In this document: positions 16,812 to 26,271 of the stretch, piece after piece
Position numbering within the stretch: the first letter of the stretch is position 1
Layout: each line of letters starts with the position of its first letter
Source: Bradyrhizobium sp. 170
GTDB taxonomy: Bacteria; Pseudomonadota; Alphaproteobacteria; Rhizobiales; Xanthobacteraceae
Length of the DNA stretch: 64,000 bases
Assembly: GCF_023101085.1 (NCBI RefSeq)
Contig: NZ_CP064703.1
Span: 248,001 to 312,000, forward strand
Reading direction: 5' to 3'
The notes under the pieces: generated by a model
The model's input: the letters and a program-made list of their open reading frames with translations, nothing else
What the model was told of the DNA's origin: nothing
The model's database searches: none
Translations under genes and position numbers: made by a program

Positions 16812-18254
16812 ATGCTGATGTTCAACAATCTGATCGACGGCGAATGGTTGTCCGATGGCGCGCGCGCGCCGAACGTCAATCCATCCGATACCAGGGACAT
16901 CGTAGGTCAAGCGGTGCGCGGCACGCGCGCGCAAGCGGAGGCTGCGATTGCCGCTGCAAAGGCCGCATTCCCAACGTGGTCGCGATCGACGCCGCAACTG
17001 CGCTACGACATCCTGAAGAAGGCTTCGGACGAAATCCTCGCGCGTAAAGACGAACTGGGCCGGCTGTTGTCGCGCGAAGAAGGAAAGACGCTGCCGGAAG
17101 GCATCGGCGAAGTCGCGCGCGCCGGCCAGATCTTTGCGTTCTTTGCCGGCGAATGCCTGCGGATGGCGGGCGAGAAACTCGCTTCCGTGCGACCCGGCAT
17201 CGACATCGAGATCACGCGCGAAGCGCTGGGTGTTGTCGGCTTGATCACACCGTGGAATTTCCCGATCGCGATTCCGGCCTGGAAGATCGCGCCAGCGCTG
17301 GCCTATGGCAACACCGTGGTGATCAAGCCAGCCGATCTCGTCCCGGGCTCGACCTGGGCGCTGGTCGATATTTTACACCGGGCGGGCTTGCCCAAGGGCG
17401 TGCTCAACCTCGTGATCGGACGCGGTTCTGAAGTCGGCGCGGTCTTGCTGGAGCATCCCGACGTGGCGGCCATCAGTTTCACGGGATCGGTGGCCACCGG
17501 CCAGAAGGTTGCGGCGGCCTGCATTGCTTCGCGGCCGATGAAGAAGTTTCAGCTGGAGATGGGCGGCAAGAATCCGCTGGTCGTTCTGGATGACGCAGAT
17601 CTGAAGGTCGCGGTGGAATGTGCCGCCAATAGCGCGTTCTTTTCCACCGGGCAGCGTTGCACGGCTGCCTCGCGGCTGATCGTCACCGCCGGCATCCACG
17701 ACAAATTCGTGGAGGCCCTCACCGACCGGATGCGCGGCCTGAAGGTCGCCGACGCCGTCACGGCCGGCGCGGATATCGGCCCGGTGGTAGATCAGAGCCA
17801 GCTCGATCAGGATCTCAAATATATCAGCATCGGCAAGGACGAAGGCGCCAAGCTTGCCTTCGGTGGCGAGCGTCTCAATCGCGCGACGCCCGGCTTCTAT
17901 CTGCAACCGGCATTGTTCACCGGCGTGGCCAACACGATGCGGATCGCGCGCGAGGAAATATTCGGGCCGGTGGCTGCGGTCATCAGGGTCAAGGATTATG
18001 CCGAAGCGCTGGCGACCGCGAACGACACCGATTTTGGCCTGTCATCCGGCATCTGCACCACCAGTCTGAAATATGCCAGCGACTTCAAACGCAATTCCGA
18101 AGCCGGCATGGTGATGGTGAACCTGCCGATCGCCGGCGTCGATTACCACGTGCCGTTTGGCGGCCGAAAGGGCTCCAGCTTCGGCGCCCGTGAACAGGGC
18201 CGCTACGCCGCCGAGTTCTATACGACGGTCAAGACGGCTTATACGATGCCGTGA
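16812..18254 (+). CDS. NAD(P)-dependent aldehyde dehydrogenase, ketoglutarate-semialdehyde type
   Basis: A 480-residue member of the aldehyde dehydrogenase superfamily. The cofactor loop GFTGS-type motif ISFTGSVATGQ, the general base Glu in LEMGGKNP, the catalytic Cys in FFSTGQRCTAASR and the EEIFGPVAAVI motif are all intact. Length and FIAE-like N-terminus match alpha-ketoglutarate semialdehyde and succinate semialdehyde dehydrogenases. As last gene of the sugar-acid operon it should oxidise the aldehyde end product, either alpha-ketoglutarate semialdehyde to ketoglutarate or glycolaldehyde to glycolate, depending on what the RraA-like enzyme does. Confidence 0.9.
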   Translation: MLMFNNLIDGEWLSDGARAPNVNPSDTRDIVGQAVRGTRAQAEAAIAAAKAAFPTWSRSTPQLRYDILKKASDEILARKDELGRLLSREEGKTLPEGIGEVARAGQIFAFFAGECLRMAGEKLASVRPGIDIEITREALGVVGLITPWNFPIAIPAWKIAPALAYGNTVVIKPADLVPGSTWALVDILHRAGLPKGVLNLVIGRGSEVGAVLLEHPDVAAISFTGSVATGQKVAAACIASRPMKKFQLEMGGKNPLVVLDDADLKVAVECAANSAFFSTGQRCTAASRLIVTAGIHDKFVEALTDRMRGLKVADAVTAGADIGPVVDQSQLDQDLKYISIGKDEGAKLAFGGERLNRATPGFYLQPALFTGVANTMRIAREEIFGPVAAVIRVKDYAEALATANDTDFGLSSGICTTSLKYASDFKRNSEAGMVMVNLPIAGVDYHVPFGGRKGSSFGAREQGRYAAEFYTTVKTAYTMP

Positions 18255-18269
18255 GGGGCTTCGCCTCAC
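18251..18269 (+). terminator. Hairpin at the end of the sugar-acid operon
   Basis: GTGAGG and CCTCAC (extendable through GGC/GCC around TTC) form a tight stem-loop overlapping the dehydrogenase stop codon. No U-tract follows. Together with the palindromic element at 18284-18366 it marks the end of the operon before a convergent gene. Confidence 0.45.
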
Positions 18270-18283
18270 CCGGCGCATAGTTC

Positions 18284-18366
18284 GTAGCCCGGATGGAGCG
18301 AAGCGCAATCCGGGGGGCCGCTCGCTCAGCAGACCCCCGGGTTTCGCTTCGCTCCACCCGGGCTAC
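18284..18366. repeat. Palindromic repeat, GTAGCCCGGATGGAGC family
   Basis: An 83-bp element with ends GTAGCCCGGATGGAGCGAAG and CTTCGCTCCACCCGGGCTAC. It fills the space between the convergent dehydrogenase and oligopeptidase genes and ends only 3 bases before the oligopeptidase stop. Confidence 0.9.
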
Positions 18367-18369
18367 GAA

Positions 18370-20487
18370 TTACGAAACCGCGTCCGCCTTCTCCGCCAAT
18401 CCCACCGCCCACAGCGCGAACGCATACGCGATTGCCACCTCATCCAGCCGGTTGAACCGTCCCGACGCACCACCATGACCCGCGCCCATGTTGGTGCGCA
18501 GCAGCACCGGGCCGCCGCCGCTCATCGTCGGGCGCAGCCGCGCGATCCATTTCGCCGGCTCCCAATAGGTGACGCGAGGATCGGTCAGCCCGCCCATTGC
18601 CAGGATCGCGGGGTAGTCCTTGGCCGCGAGATTGTCGTAGGGCGAATACGACAGGATGGTGCGAAAGTCCTTTTCGCTTTCGATCGGGTTGCCCCATTCC
18701 GGCCATTCCGGCGGCGTCAGCGGCAGCGTGTCGTCGAGCATCGTATTCAACACATCGACGAACGGCACCTCGGCGACGATGCCGGCGAACAATTCGCCTG
18801 ATCGGTTGGCGACCGCGCCCATCAGCATGCCGCCAGCGCTGCCGCCGTGGCCGACGATGCGTTTTGCATTCGTGTACTTCGCCTCGATCAGCGCGCGCCC
18901 CGCCGCTGCGAAATCATCGAACGAATTCGTCTTCTTCTCGCGCTTGCCGTCGAGATACCAGCCCCAGCCTTTATCCGCACCGCCGCGGATATGCGCGATG
19001 GCATAGACAAAACTGCGATCGACCAGCGACAGCCGGTTGGCCGCAAACGACGCCGGCATCGCCATGCCGTAGGAGCCGTAGCCATAGAGCAACAGCGGCG
19101 CTTTGCCGTCGCGCACCAGGTCTTTCCGATGAAGGATCGAGACCGGCACCTGCGCGCCGTCGTGCGCCGTCGCCATGATACGTGTGGTGACATAGTCGGC
19201 GGGGTTGTGGCCGGACGGTATCTCCTGCCGCTTGCGCAACACCCGCGCCCGCGTGGCCATGTCGTAATCATAGACTTCCGCCGGCGTCGTCATCGACGAA
19301 TAGGAGAACCGCAAATTCGTGGTTTCGAATTCGTAGCTGCCCATGGTGTCGAGCGAGTAGGCGGCCTCGTCGAAGGCGATGGCGTGCTCTTCGCCACTAA
19401 GGAGATCGCGGATGATGATGGCGGGCAGCGCGTTGGCGCGTTCCAGCCGCACCATGTGACCGGCATAGAGCTCGACATCCAGCACATAGACGCCTTCCCG
19501 ATAAGGAACGAGATCGCGCCAGTTGACGCGTTCGGGCGCGGCGAGCGGCGCGGTGACGACCTTGAAATCGATGGCGTCGTCGGCATTGGTTAGAATGAAC
19601 AGCTCATCGCCGCGGTCGGCGATCGAATACTGCACGCCTTCCTCGCGCGCCGCGACCAGTCGCGGCGGCGCCTCGGGATGTTCGAGATCGATCAATCTTT
19701 GCTCAGAGGTCTCGTGGTCGCCACCGGCGATGACGCAGAAGCGCCCCGACGAGCTCTCATGCAGATGGGTGAACCAGCCGGAATCTTTTTCCTCATAGAC
19801 CAGCGTGTCGTCGGCCTGTTGGGTGCCCAGCCTATGCCGCCACACCTGCATCGGCCGATGGTTGTCGTCGAGCTTGACGTAGAAGAAGCTGTTGCAATCC
19901 TTGCTCCAGACGATGCCGCCGTCGGTCTCCTCGACTAAATCGTCGCGATCGGCTCCAGACTCCCAATCGCGCACGCGAACGGAAAAATATTCCGAACCCT
20001 TGGTGTCGGCGGTCCACGCTTGCAATTTATGATCCGGCGAATGCCGCGCGCTACCGAACTTGAAGTATTCGTGGGTGACGGCCAGCGCGTCGCCGTCGAG
20101 CACGATTTGCACGTCGCCGCCATCGCGCGGCGTACGCCCGAACATTTCATGCTGTCCGCCCTCACGGAATTTCCGCAAATAGGCAAACGGGCCGTCCGCC
20201 GCAGGCACGCTGGAATCGTCTTCCTTGATCCGCCCGCGCATTTCAGCAACCAGCTTCTTCTGCAAGGGCGCGGTGTGGCCGAGCAGGCTCTCGGTGTAGT
20301 CGTTTTCCGCTTCCAGATACTTTCGGATATCCGGATCCAGGATCGACGGGTCGCGCAACACTTCCTGCCATCTGGCATCCTTCAGCCATGCGTAATCGTC
20401 CGTCACCGTGATGCCGTGCGTGGTGAAGGAATGCGGGCGGCGCGGCGCTGATGGTGCGGGCAGGGAAGTCGTCTTGGGTTGTGTCAC
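18370..20487 (-). CDS. ptrB: Oligopeptidase B (prolyl oligopeptidase family, S9A)
   Basis: A 705-residue serine peptidase that cleaves short peptides after basic residues. The N-terminal seven-bladed propeller (about 80-420) covers the C-terminal alpha/beta-hydrolase domain. The catalytic Ser is in GHGGSAGGML, the Asp in GLTDPRVTYWEP and the His in GAGHGGASGRF; GYGSYGMAMPASF and HIRGGADKGWGWY are typical of oligopeptidase B rather than prolyl endopeptidase. There is no signal peptide, so it is cytosolic. The start ATG at 20487 begins MTQPKTTSLPAP. It is a stand-alone gene convergent with the sugar-acid operon. Confidence 0.92.
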   Translation of the reverse strand: MTQPKTTSLPAPSAPRRPHSFTTHGITVTDDYAWLKDARWQEVLRDPSILDPDIRKYLEAENDYTESLLGHTAPLQKKLVAEMRGRIKEDDSSVPAADGPFAYLRKFREGGQHEMFGRTPRDGGDVQIVLDGDALAVTHEYFKFGSARHSPDHKLQAWTADTKGSEYFSVRVRDWESGADRDDLVEETDGGIVWSKDCNSFFYVKLDDNHRPMQVWRHRLGTQQADDTLVYEEKDSGWFTHLHESSSGRFCVIAGGDHETSEQRLIDLEHPEAPPRLVAAREEGVQYSIADRGDELFILTNADDAIDFKVVTAPLAAPERVNWRDLVPYREGVYVLDVELYAGHMVRLERANALPAIIIRDLLSGEEHAIAFDEAAYSLDTMGSYEFETTNLRFSYSSMTTPAEVYDYDMATRARVLRKRQEIPSGHNPADYVTTRIMATAHDGAQVPVSILHRKDLVRDGKAPLLLYGYGSYGMAMPASFAANRLSLVDRSFVYAIAHIRGGADKGWGWYLDGKREKKTNSFDDFAAAGRALIEAKYTNAKRIVGHGGSAGGMLMGAVANRSGELFAGIVAEVPFVDVLNTMLDDTLPLTPPEWPEWGNPIESEKDFRTILSYSPYDNLAAKDYPAILAMGGLTDPRVTYWEPAKWIARLRPTMSGGGPVLLRTNMGAGHGGASGRFNRLDEVAIAYAFALWAVGLAEKADAVS

Positions 20488-20659
20488 TCAATCCTCGTAA
20501 GCTGTATGTGCGGGTCGGGCCCGTGCATGCCGATCAGGCCAGGTGTCGCCGACCCACTATATCGGCTCGAAAACGCGAATTGCCAGATCGGCGCGAACCC
20601 AATCTTGTTGGCTAGCGCGTTGTATGGTTAGGCTTTTCGGCCCCGCCGGGAAAGGCCTG

Positions 20660-22096
20660 ATGCTCTTCAACTCCCATTCCTTCATCTTCCTGTTCCTGCC
20701 GGTCGTCCTGTTGGGCTATTTCGCGCTCGGCCGCCGCAGCAATCTGGCCCCGGTGGTCTGGCTGGCGCTGGCCTCGCTGGTCTTTTATGCCTTCGGCGGC
20801 GGGCAGTTCGTCCCGTTGCTGCTTGTTTCGATCGCCTTCAATTATGGCGTCGGCTATCTCCTGATCGCGCGCAAGCTGCGCCCCGGCTTGCGGTTTGCCG
20901 TGCTCACCATCGGCGTCGCCGGCGATCTCACGGTGCTCGGCATCTTCAAATATGCGGGATTCTTCGTCGCCAATCTCAACGCGCTGTTTGCGACCGGCTT
21001 CTTCGTCACCATCGTGCTGCCGGTCGGCATTTCCTTCTACACCTTCACCCAGATCGCGTTTCTGGTCGATGCCTACCGAGGCAATGTCGCGCGCTACGCG
21101 CTGCCGCATTACGCGCTGTTCGTCACTTATTTTCCGCATCTGATCGCGGGGCCGATCCTGCACCACAAGGATATGATCCCGCAGTTCGAGCGCGCGGAAA
21201 CAAAGCGCCCCGATCCGCATCTGATCCTGTGCGGCCTGATCATCTTCGCCATCGGCCTGTTCAAGAAGACGTGCCTGGCCGACGGCATCCAGCCGCTGGT
21301 CGCGCAGGCGTTCGGTCCCAACGCGCCGACCTTCGATCAGGCCTGGATCGGCGTCCTGGCTTACACGTTCCAGCTCTATTTCGATTTCTCCGGCTATTCC
21401 GACATGGCGATCGGCATATCGCTGATGTTCGGCATCATCCTGCCGTTGAATTTCAACTCACCCTACAAGGCGACCTCCGTCGTCGATTTCTGGCGGCGCT
21501 GGCATATGACGCTGTCGCAGTTCCTGCGCGACTATCTCTACATCCCGCTCGGCGGCAACCGTCACGGTCGCCTCCTGCGCTATGTCAATCTCATGATCAC
21601 CATGCTGCTCGGCGGCCTCTGGCATGGCGCGGCCTGGACCTTCGTGGTCTGGGGCGCGCTGCACGGCGTCTATCTCTGTATCAATCACGCCTGGAGCAAT
21701 TACGGCCCCAAGGCGCCGCCGCGTTTCGCCCGTCTTGCCGATATCGCAGGGTTGATCCTGACATTTTTGGCCGTCGTCATCGCCTGGGTCTTCTTCCGCG
21801 CCCCGGACATGGCGACCGCGCTCTCGGTGCTGTCGAAAATGGCCGATCCTTCCAATATCGCCTTTGGCCGCGTTGAAATGGTTTATGCGCTGTTCGTCGC
21901 GATCTACGCCGCGCTGGCCTGGCTTGCGCCGAATACGCAGGAGATCATGGGTTACGACCATGAGAACCGGAGCGTCGGTGAAAACCTTCGCGCGCAGCGG
22001 ATGCGGCCGCTGTTCCTCTATGCCACCGCGGCCGTGCTGGCGTTCGGGATTCTTGGCATCCAGCAGCACAGCGAATTCATCTATTTCAGGTTCTGA
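20660..22096 (+). CDS. MBOAT-family membrane O-acyltransferase (AlgI-like)
   Basis: A 478-residue polytopic membrane protein with about ten to twelve hydrophobic helices. The start at 20660 (MLFNSHSFIFLFLPVVLLGY) has GGGAAAGG upstream and matches the very conserved AlgI N-terminus; an in-frame upstream extension to 20543 is not conserved-looking. Family motifs are LPVGISFYTFTQIAFLVDAY, YFDFSGYSDMAIG, VVDFWRRWHMTLSQFLRDYL and the catalytic His in LGGLWHGAAWTFVVWG. It transfers an acyl, usually acetyl, group across the membrane to a polysaccharide. It overlaps the next gene by one base (TGATG), so the two form an acetylation unit. The polymer is unknown; no alginate genes are present. Confidence 0.93.
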   Translation: MLFNSHSFIFLFLPVVLLGYFALGRRSNLAPVVWLALASLVFYAFGGGQFVPLLLVSIAFNYGVGYLLIARKLRPGLRFAVLTIGVAGDLTVLGIFKYAGFFVANLNALFATGFFVTIVLPVGISFYTFTQIAFLVDAYRGNVARYALPHYALFVTYFPHLIAGPILHHKDMIPQFERAETKRPDPHLILCGLIIFAIGLFKKTCLADGIQPLVAQAFGPNAPTFDQAWIGVLAYTFQLYFDFSGYSDMAIGISLMFGIILPLNFNSPYKATSVVDFWRRWHMTLSQFLRDYLYIPLGGNRHGRLLRYVNLMITMLLGGLWHGAAWTFVVWGALHGVYLCINHAWSNYGPKAPPRFARLADIAGLILTFLAVVIAWVFFRAPDMATALSVLSKMADPSNIAFGRVEMVYALFVAIYAALAWLAPNTQEIMGYDHENRSVGENLRAQRMRPLFLYATAAVLAFGILGIQQHSEFIYFRF

Positions 22097-23202
22097 TGAG
22101 TGTATCGTCGAAAAACCTGTGGCGGTTTCTGTGCGCGGCGGCGGCCATCGTCCTGACGGCGGCGGCGCTGAACTTTGTCGTCGATCCCCTGCAATTGTTC
22201 CGGCCCGCGCGGCTGCTTCCGGCGATGTATTCGGCCGACAGCCGCATGCAGGATGCCGGCCTGATCCGGAGCCAGGATTTCGATACCGTCTTCATGGGCA
22301 CCTCGCTCGCGATTCACTTTCGCCAGAGCGATATCGACAGGGCATTGGGCGTCCGCTCGCTCAAGCTGTCGATGACCGGTTCGAATTCCCGCGAGCAAGG
22401 TTTTGTGCTGACTGCCGCGATGGAGCGCCGCCCCAAGCGGGTCATCTGGCAGATGGACGACTGGATCTTTCGCGACGCGCCCGAAATCGATTCCGACATC
22501 TACGTTCCTGCCGATCTTTACCGGCGCAATATCAGGGGCATCGGCGGCTATTTGTTCAGCGGCGCGATGGCGCGCGAGTCGTGGTGGATAGCGGCACGCG
22601 CGATCCCGCCGCTGGAGCCGATCGTCGCCCGGCTGACGAACGGCGTGATGTTCAAATTTCCGATTTCGCGTGTCGACGACATCAACGCCCTGAGGCCGGA
22701 TTTCGACGTTGCGGGCTTCTACAATGCGAACAGTGCCGTCGCCGCCTTCAGGCGCATCACCGACCCAGCGCGCAGCCATTCCATCGCGGAAGGCTATAAT
22801 TACGAAGCGATGGTCCGGGGCTTTGAGCGCGACGCGATCGCGTTGATCGAGAGCAACCCGAACGTCACCTTCGATATCTACTTCGCGCCTTATTCGATCC
22901 TGCATTTCGTGGCGATGCGCGATGCCTCGCCGGCAACGCTGAAGATGGCCTACGACCTCACGGCCTACGCGTTCCCGCGATTGCTGCAATTCCCCAATGT
23001 GCGGCTGCATGATTTCCGCGATGTGAAGGAGGTCACCCACGATCTCGGCAATTACGGCGACGTGATCCATCATTCACCGGCGATAGATCTGAAGATTTTG
23101 TCGTGGCTGGCGGAACGGAAGTATGTTGTCGCTCGTGGAGCACCGCTGGCTTCGCTGGAGCGGCTAAAGGCGCAGATCGAGGCGTATAAGGTCCAACCGT
23201 AG
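22096..23202 (+). CDS. SGNH-hydrolase-like partner of the MBOAT acyltransferase
   Basis: A 368-residue protein with one N-terminal membrane anchor (about 8-27, FLCAAAAIVLTAAALNF), so mostly periplasmic. A GDS-like block reads DTVFMGTSLAIH near residues 62-73, with a possible catalytic Ser in GTS. Near the C-terminus NYGDVIHHSPAIDLKIL gives an Asp/His pair in the place expected for the SGNH catalytic dyad, as in AlgJ/AlgX-type proteins. Start overlaps the MBOAT stop by one base, so it probably takes the acyl group and places it on the polysaccharide. The stop codon TAG (23200-23202) is provided by the first bases of a palindromic repeat. The family call is from motif order and context. Confidence 0.72.
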   Translation: MSVSSKNLWRFLCAAAAIVLTAAALNFVVDPLQLFRPARLLPAMYSADSRMQDAGLIRSQDFDTVFMGTSLAIHFRQSDIDRALGVRSLKLSMTGSNSREQGFVLTAAMERRPKRVIWQMDDWIFRDAPEIDSDIYVPADLYRRNIRGIGGYLFSGAMARESWWIAARAIPPLEPIVARLTNGVMFKFPISRVDDINALRPDFDVAGFYNANSAVAAFRRITDPARSHSIAEGYNYEAMVRGFERDAIALIESNPNVTFDIYFAPYSILHFVAMRDASPATLKMAYDLTAYAFPRLLQFPNVRLHDFRDVKEVTHDLGNYGDVIHHSPAIDLKILSWLAERKYVVARGAPLASLERLKAQIEAYKVQP

Positions 23203-23283
23203 GGTGGGCAAAGCGCAGCGTGCCCACCATCTATCATCATCGCGGCTCCGAATGGTGGGCACGCTTCGCTTTGCCCACCCTAC
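23199..23283. repeat. Palindromic repeat, GTAGGGTGGGCAAAGC family
   Basis: An 85-bp element with ends GTAGGGTGGGCAAAGCG and CGCTTTGCCCACCCTAC and the inner pair GTGCCCACCAT/ATGGTGGGCAC. Copies lie at 30687-30775, 40675-40759 and 62807-62893. It lies between convergent genes and its first bases form the stop codon of the gene to the left. Confidence 0.93.
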
Positions 23284-23289
23284 GATCCA

Positions 23290-25005
23290 CTAACTATTCC
23301 TTAACCTCGCCGCGGCGCCGCCGCCGAACACCGGGATCCGGTTCACCGCCAGCACCACCGCAAACGTAATCACCAGCATCGCGATACCCAGCACCGAAAT
23401 CGCGGCGAGGTCGCCGCTTTCGTTGAGATCGTAGATCAGGACCGACAGCACCTTGGTCTGCGAGGTGAACAGCACGATTGCCGCGGACAGCTCGCGCATC
23501 ACGCCGATGAAGATGAAGCACCAGGTCGCGATCACGCCGGTGCGCAGCAAGGGCGCGGTGATCTGGCGCAGCGTCTGCAGCCGCGTCGCGCCGAGGATGC
23601 GGCTGGCGTCTTCGAGCTCTGGATGAATGGTCGCGAACGCCGCCTGCAATTGCTGATAGGCCGACGGCAGATTGATGGTGAGGAACGCCACCAGCAGGAT
23701 CCACAGCGTGCCGTAGAGCACGAAGGGCGGCCGCGTGTAGCTCAGGAACAGCCCGACGCCGAGCACGATACCGGGCACAGCGACGGGGGCGGTCGCGAGA
23801 AAGCCGAGCACGCGGTGGCTTGCGATCACGCGGCGGGTCGTGACATAGGCGACGACCAGCGCGAGGATGGTGCCGATGGTCGCCGTCGATGCGCCGAGGA
23901 TCACGGTGTTTTTCAACGCGAGCTGGGTCGACGATAGTTCGGTGAAGACGAACACGATGTTGTGCAGGGTCGCTGTCGACGGCGTCACCAGCGTGGTCGC
24001 GTTCGGTGAGAACGCCGCATTGAGCAGCGCGAAATAGGGCAGGAACACCGGATTGAGCAGCACGATGAGGCAGAAGGCCAGCGCCGCCCAGCGCCATCCC
24101 TTCATCTCGATCGGCCGCGGTGCGCCATATTTGCCGCCGACCACGGAGAAGCCGCGCCGCCCAAGCAGGAATTTCTGGCCCTGCAGCAGCAGGATCGTCA
24201 GCAGCAATAGCGGCACTGCGGCGGCTGCGGCCAATTCCAGTTTTGGCGGATACTGGAACAGACTCCAGATTTTCGTCGTCATGGTGTGGAAGCCGGCCGG
24301 CAGCGCTAGGATCGCGGGCGATCCGAACAGCGTCATCGCCTGCAGGAAGGCGATCAGCGCGCCGGCGATCAGCGCGGGCAGCGCCAGGGGAATCGTGACG
24401 CGCCGCGCCGTCGTCCATGCCTTGCCGCCAAGGATGGCGGAAGCATCCTCGAGTTCGCCCGGCATATTGTCGAGCGCGTTGGCGACCAGCACGAAGACGA
24501 ACGGAAAGGTGTAGCAGGAAATCACGAAGATCAGCCCGGTCAGCGAATAGATATTGAACAGAGGATCTTCAGCGCCGGTGAGATAGCGATAAAGCTGGTT
24601 CAACAGGCCGCTGTTCGGCGCCGCCAGCAATTCCCAGGCGACTGCGCCAAGAAAAGGCGGGGTGACGAAGGAAGCCGTCACCAGTGCGCGGATGGTCTGC
24701 CGCCCCGGCATGTCGGTGCGCGACACCAGCCAGCCGATCGGAGCTGCGACAAGGCAGCAGAACACCGCCGAGGTGGTGGCGATGATCGCCGTCGTCAGCA
24801 AGGGATCGAGAAAAGCGGGATCGGTGAACAGCGTGACGAAATTCTGCAGCGTCGGATGCCGCGCCTTGTCCGTGAAGGCGTAGAGCATCAGCCACGACAT
24901 CGGCAGCACGATCAGCACGATCATGAAGGCCGCGAACAGCCACAGGACGGGGCGGGTGAGGTCGATGCGGGATTTTGAGGTGTCGGTGGTCGTGATGGTG
25001 GTCAT
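23290..25005 (-). CDS. Iron(III)-type ABC transporter permease, fused double domain
   Basis: A 571-residue permease carrying two binding-protein-dependent transport domains in one chain, about twelve membrane helices, as in FbpB-type importers. The start at 25005 (MTTITTTDTSKSRIDLTRPV) is chosen over an upstream in-frame ATG at 25068 because the extra residues are encoded by a palindromic repeat. The two EAA-type loops read ELEDASAILGGKAWTTARRV and ELEDASRILGATRLQTLRQI. Binding protein (25181-26248) and ATPase (26272-27348) are encoded upstream on the same strand. Substrate may be ferric iron, but this class also moves 2-aminoethylphosphonate and polyamines. Confidence 0.9.
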   Translation of the reverse strand: MTTITTTDTSKSRIDLTRPVLWLFAAFMIVLIVLPMSWLMLYAFTDKARHPTLQNFVTLFTDPAFLDPLLTTAIIATTSAVFCCLVAAPIGWLVSRTDMPGRQTIRALVTASFVTPPFLGAVAWELLAAPNSGLLNQLYRYLTGAEDPLFNIYSLTGLIFVISCYTFPFVFVLVANALDNMPGELEDASAILGGKAWTTARRVTIPLALPALIAGALIAFLQAMTLFGSPAILALPAGFHTMTTKIWSLFQYPPKLELAAAAAVPLLLLTILLLQGQKFLLGRRGFSVVGGKYGAPRPIEMKGWRWAALAFCLIVLLNPVFLPYFALLNAAFSPNATTLVTPSTATLHNIVFVFTELSSTQLALKNTVILGASTATIGTILALVVAYVTTRRVIASHRVLGFLATAPVAVPGIVLGVGLFLSYTRPPFVLYGTLWILLVAFLTINLPSAYQQLQAAFATIHPELEDASRILGATRLQTLRQITAPLLRTGVIATWCFIFIGVMRELSAAIVLFTSQTKVLSVLIYDLNESGDLAAISVLGIAMLVITFAVVLAVNRIPVFGGGAAARLRNS

Positions 25006-25019
25006 GCTAACTCTCTCGC

Positions 25020-25157
25020 CGTCATTCCGGGGCATCGCGAAGCGATGAGCTTTGATGTGCAATTGCACATCAGAGAATCCATGCCAGCCGGAGAAATGGA
25101 TTCCGGGCTCGCGCTAACGCGCGCCCTCAGGTGCGCAATTGCGCACCGGGAATGACG
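25020..25157. repeat. Palindromic repeat, CGTCATTCCGGGG family
   Basis: A 138-bp element with ends CGTCATTCCGGGG and CCGGGAATGACG. Internal small palindromes include GATGTGCAATTGCACATC and GGTGCGCAATTGCGCACC. It lies within the ABC operon between binding-protein and permease genes. Confidence 0.87.
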
Positions 25158-25180
25158 GCAATGGCTGAGGCAGCGCATCC

Positions 25181-26248
25181 TCAAACCCTGAACAGCCGCG
25201 CATAGCGCGTCTTGATCTCTTCGGTCATTTTCTCGACGCCCTCGGCATCTTCCTTCATCAGCTTGATGTCCGAGATCTTCCGCCGTCCCGGCTTCGATTG
25301 CACCTGCGCGTGAACCGAATACTGCGCGGTGAAGTCGATGAAGAACTGCTGGGTCTGCCGCGTATGCAGCCAGGCCTGGAACAGTTTTGCGGCGTTGGGA
25401 TGCTGCGCGGTCTTGAAGATGCCGGTCGGCCCGGAAATCGTCGGCGTGCCCTCGACAGGATAAACCGGCTCGACCGGCTGGCCGGCTTCCTTCAACAGCA
25501 CGATGCCATATTCGTTGCCGTCGGCCATCACGGCGCGCTCGCCGAGCGACAGCTTCTTTGGCGGGTCGGTCGACGACTGCACCTGCATCACGCGCTGCTT
25601 TGAAAGCTTTTCCATGTATTCCCAGCCGAGCTCGCGCACCATCTGGAACGTCGCGGTCATGATGGTGCCGCTGTAGGCGGGATGACCCTTCACCATCTTG
25701 CCCGCCCATTTGGGATCGAGCAGGTCGGCAAAGCTCTTCGGCGCATCCTCCGGCTTGACGAGGTTGGTGTTGTAGGCAATCGACGACAGCCAGACGCGCG
25801 AGGTCGCAAACATGCCGTCGGGGTCGCGATAGCTTTCCGGAAAATGTTTGGCGACGTCCTCGGGCACGAACGGCATCAGCCAGCCGTTCTTCTTCCAGAC
25901 GATGAAGTGCGAGGCATCGGAGGAGTTGACGATATCAGCGGCGCGAATGTTGCTGGCAAATTCCTGGTCGATCCGCTGAAAAAGCCGCTCCGAGCCGGAA
26001 CGTTCGATCTGAATGGTTATGCCGGGATAGGCGGCCTCGAACGCCTTGCCGAGCTTTTCGCCGACCGGCAGATCCATCGAGGAATAGAAGATCAGTTTGC
26101 CTTCCTTCTTCGCCGCCTCCACCAGATCAGGCGTGATCGCGACCGGCTCCGGCGCCTGCGCACGAACGGGAGAGGCGAACATAGTTCCGGCCGCCAGCGC
26201 GACTGAACCTTGCAGGATGTCGCGTCTCGAAAGCTTTCGTCCCTCCAT
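25181..26248 (-). CDS. Fbp-type ABC transporter substrate-binding protein with Tat signal
   Basis: A 355-residue periplasmic binding protein. The start at 26248 has GGGAGGA 6 bases upstream. The N-terminus has SRRDILQGSVALAAGTMFAS with cleavage near VRA, a twin-arginine signal, suggesting folding before export, perhaps with a metal. The mature part begins with the iron-binding-protein-class pattern EGKLIFYSSMDLPVGEKLGKAF and later AIDIVNSSDASH-like and VWLSSIAYNTNLV motifs. The tyrosine pair typical of ferric-binding proteins is not obvious, so iron is not assured. It is in an operon with its permease and ATPase. Confidence 0.87.
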   Translation of the reverse strand: MEGRKLSRRDILQGSVALAAGTMFASPVRAQAPEPVAITPDLVEAAKKEGKLIFYSSMDLPVGEKLGKAFEAAYPGITIQIERSGSERLFQRIDQEFASNIRAADIVNSSDASHFIVWKKNGWLMPFVPEDVAKHFPESYRDPDGMFATSRVWLSSIAYNTNLVKPEDAPKSFADLLDPKWAGKMVKGHPAYSGTIMTATFQMVRELGWEYMEKLSKQRVMQVQSSTDPPKKLSLGERAVMADGNEYGIVLLKEAGQPVEPVYPVEGTPTISGPTGIFKTAQHPNAAKLFQAWLHTRQTQQFFIDFTAQYSVHAQVQSKPGRRKISDIKLMKEDAEGVEKMTEEIKTRYARLFRV

Positions 26249-26271
26249 CGCGTCCTCCCGTTTCTTCTTGT

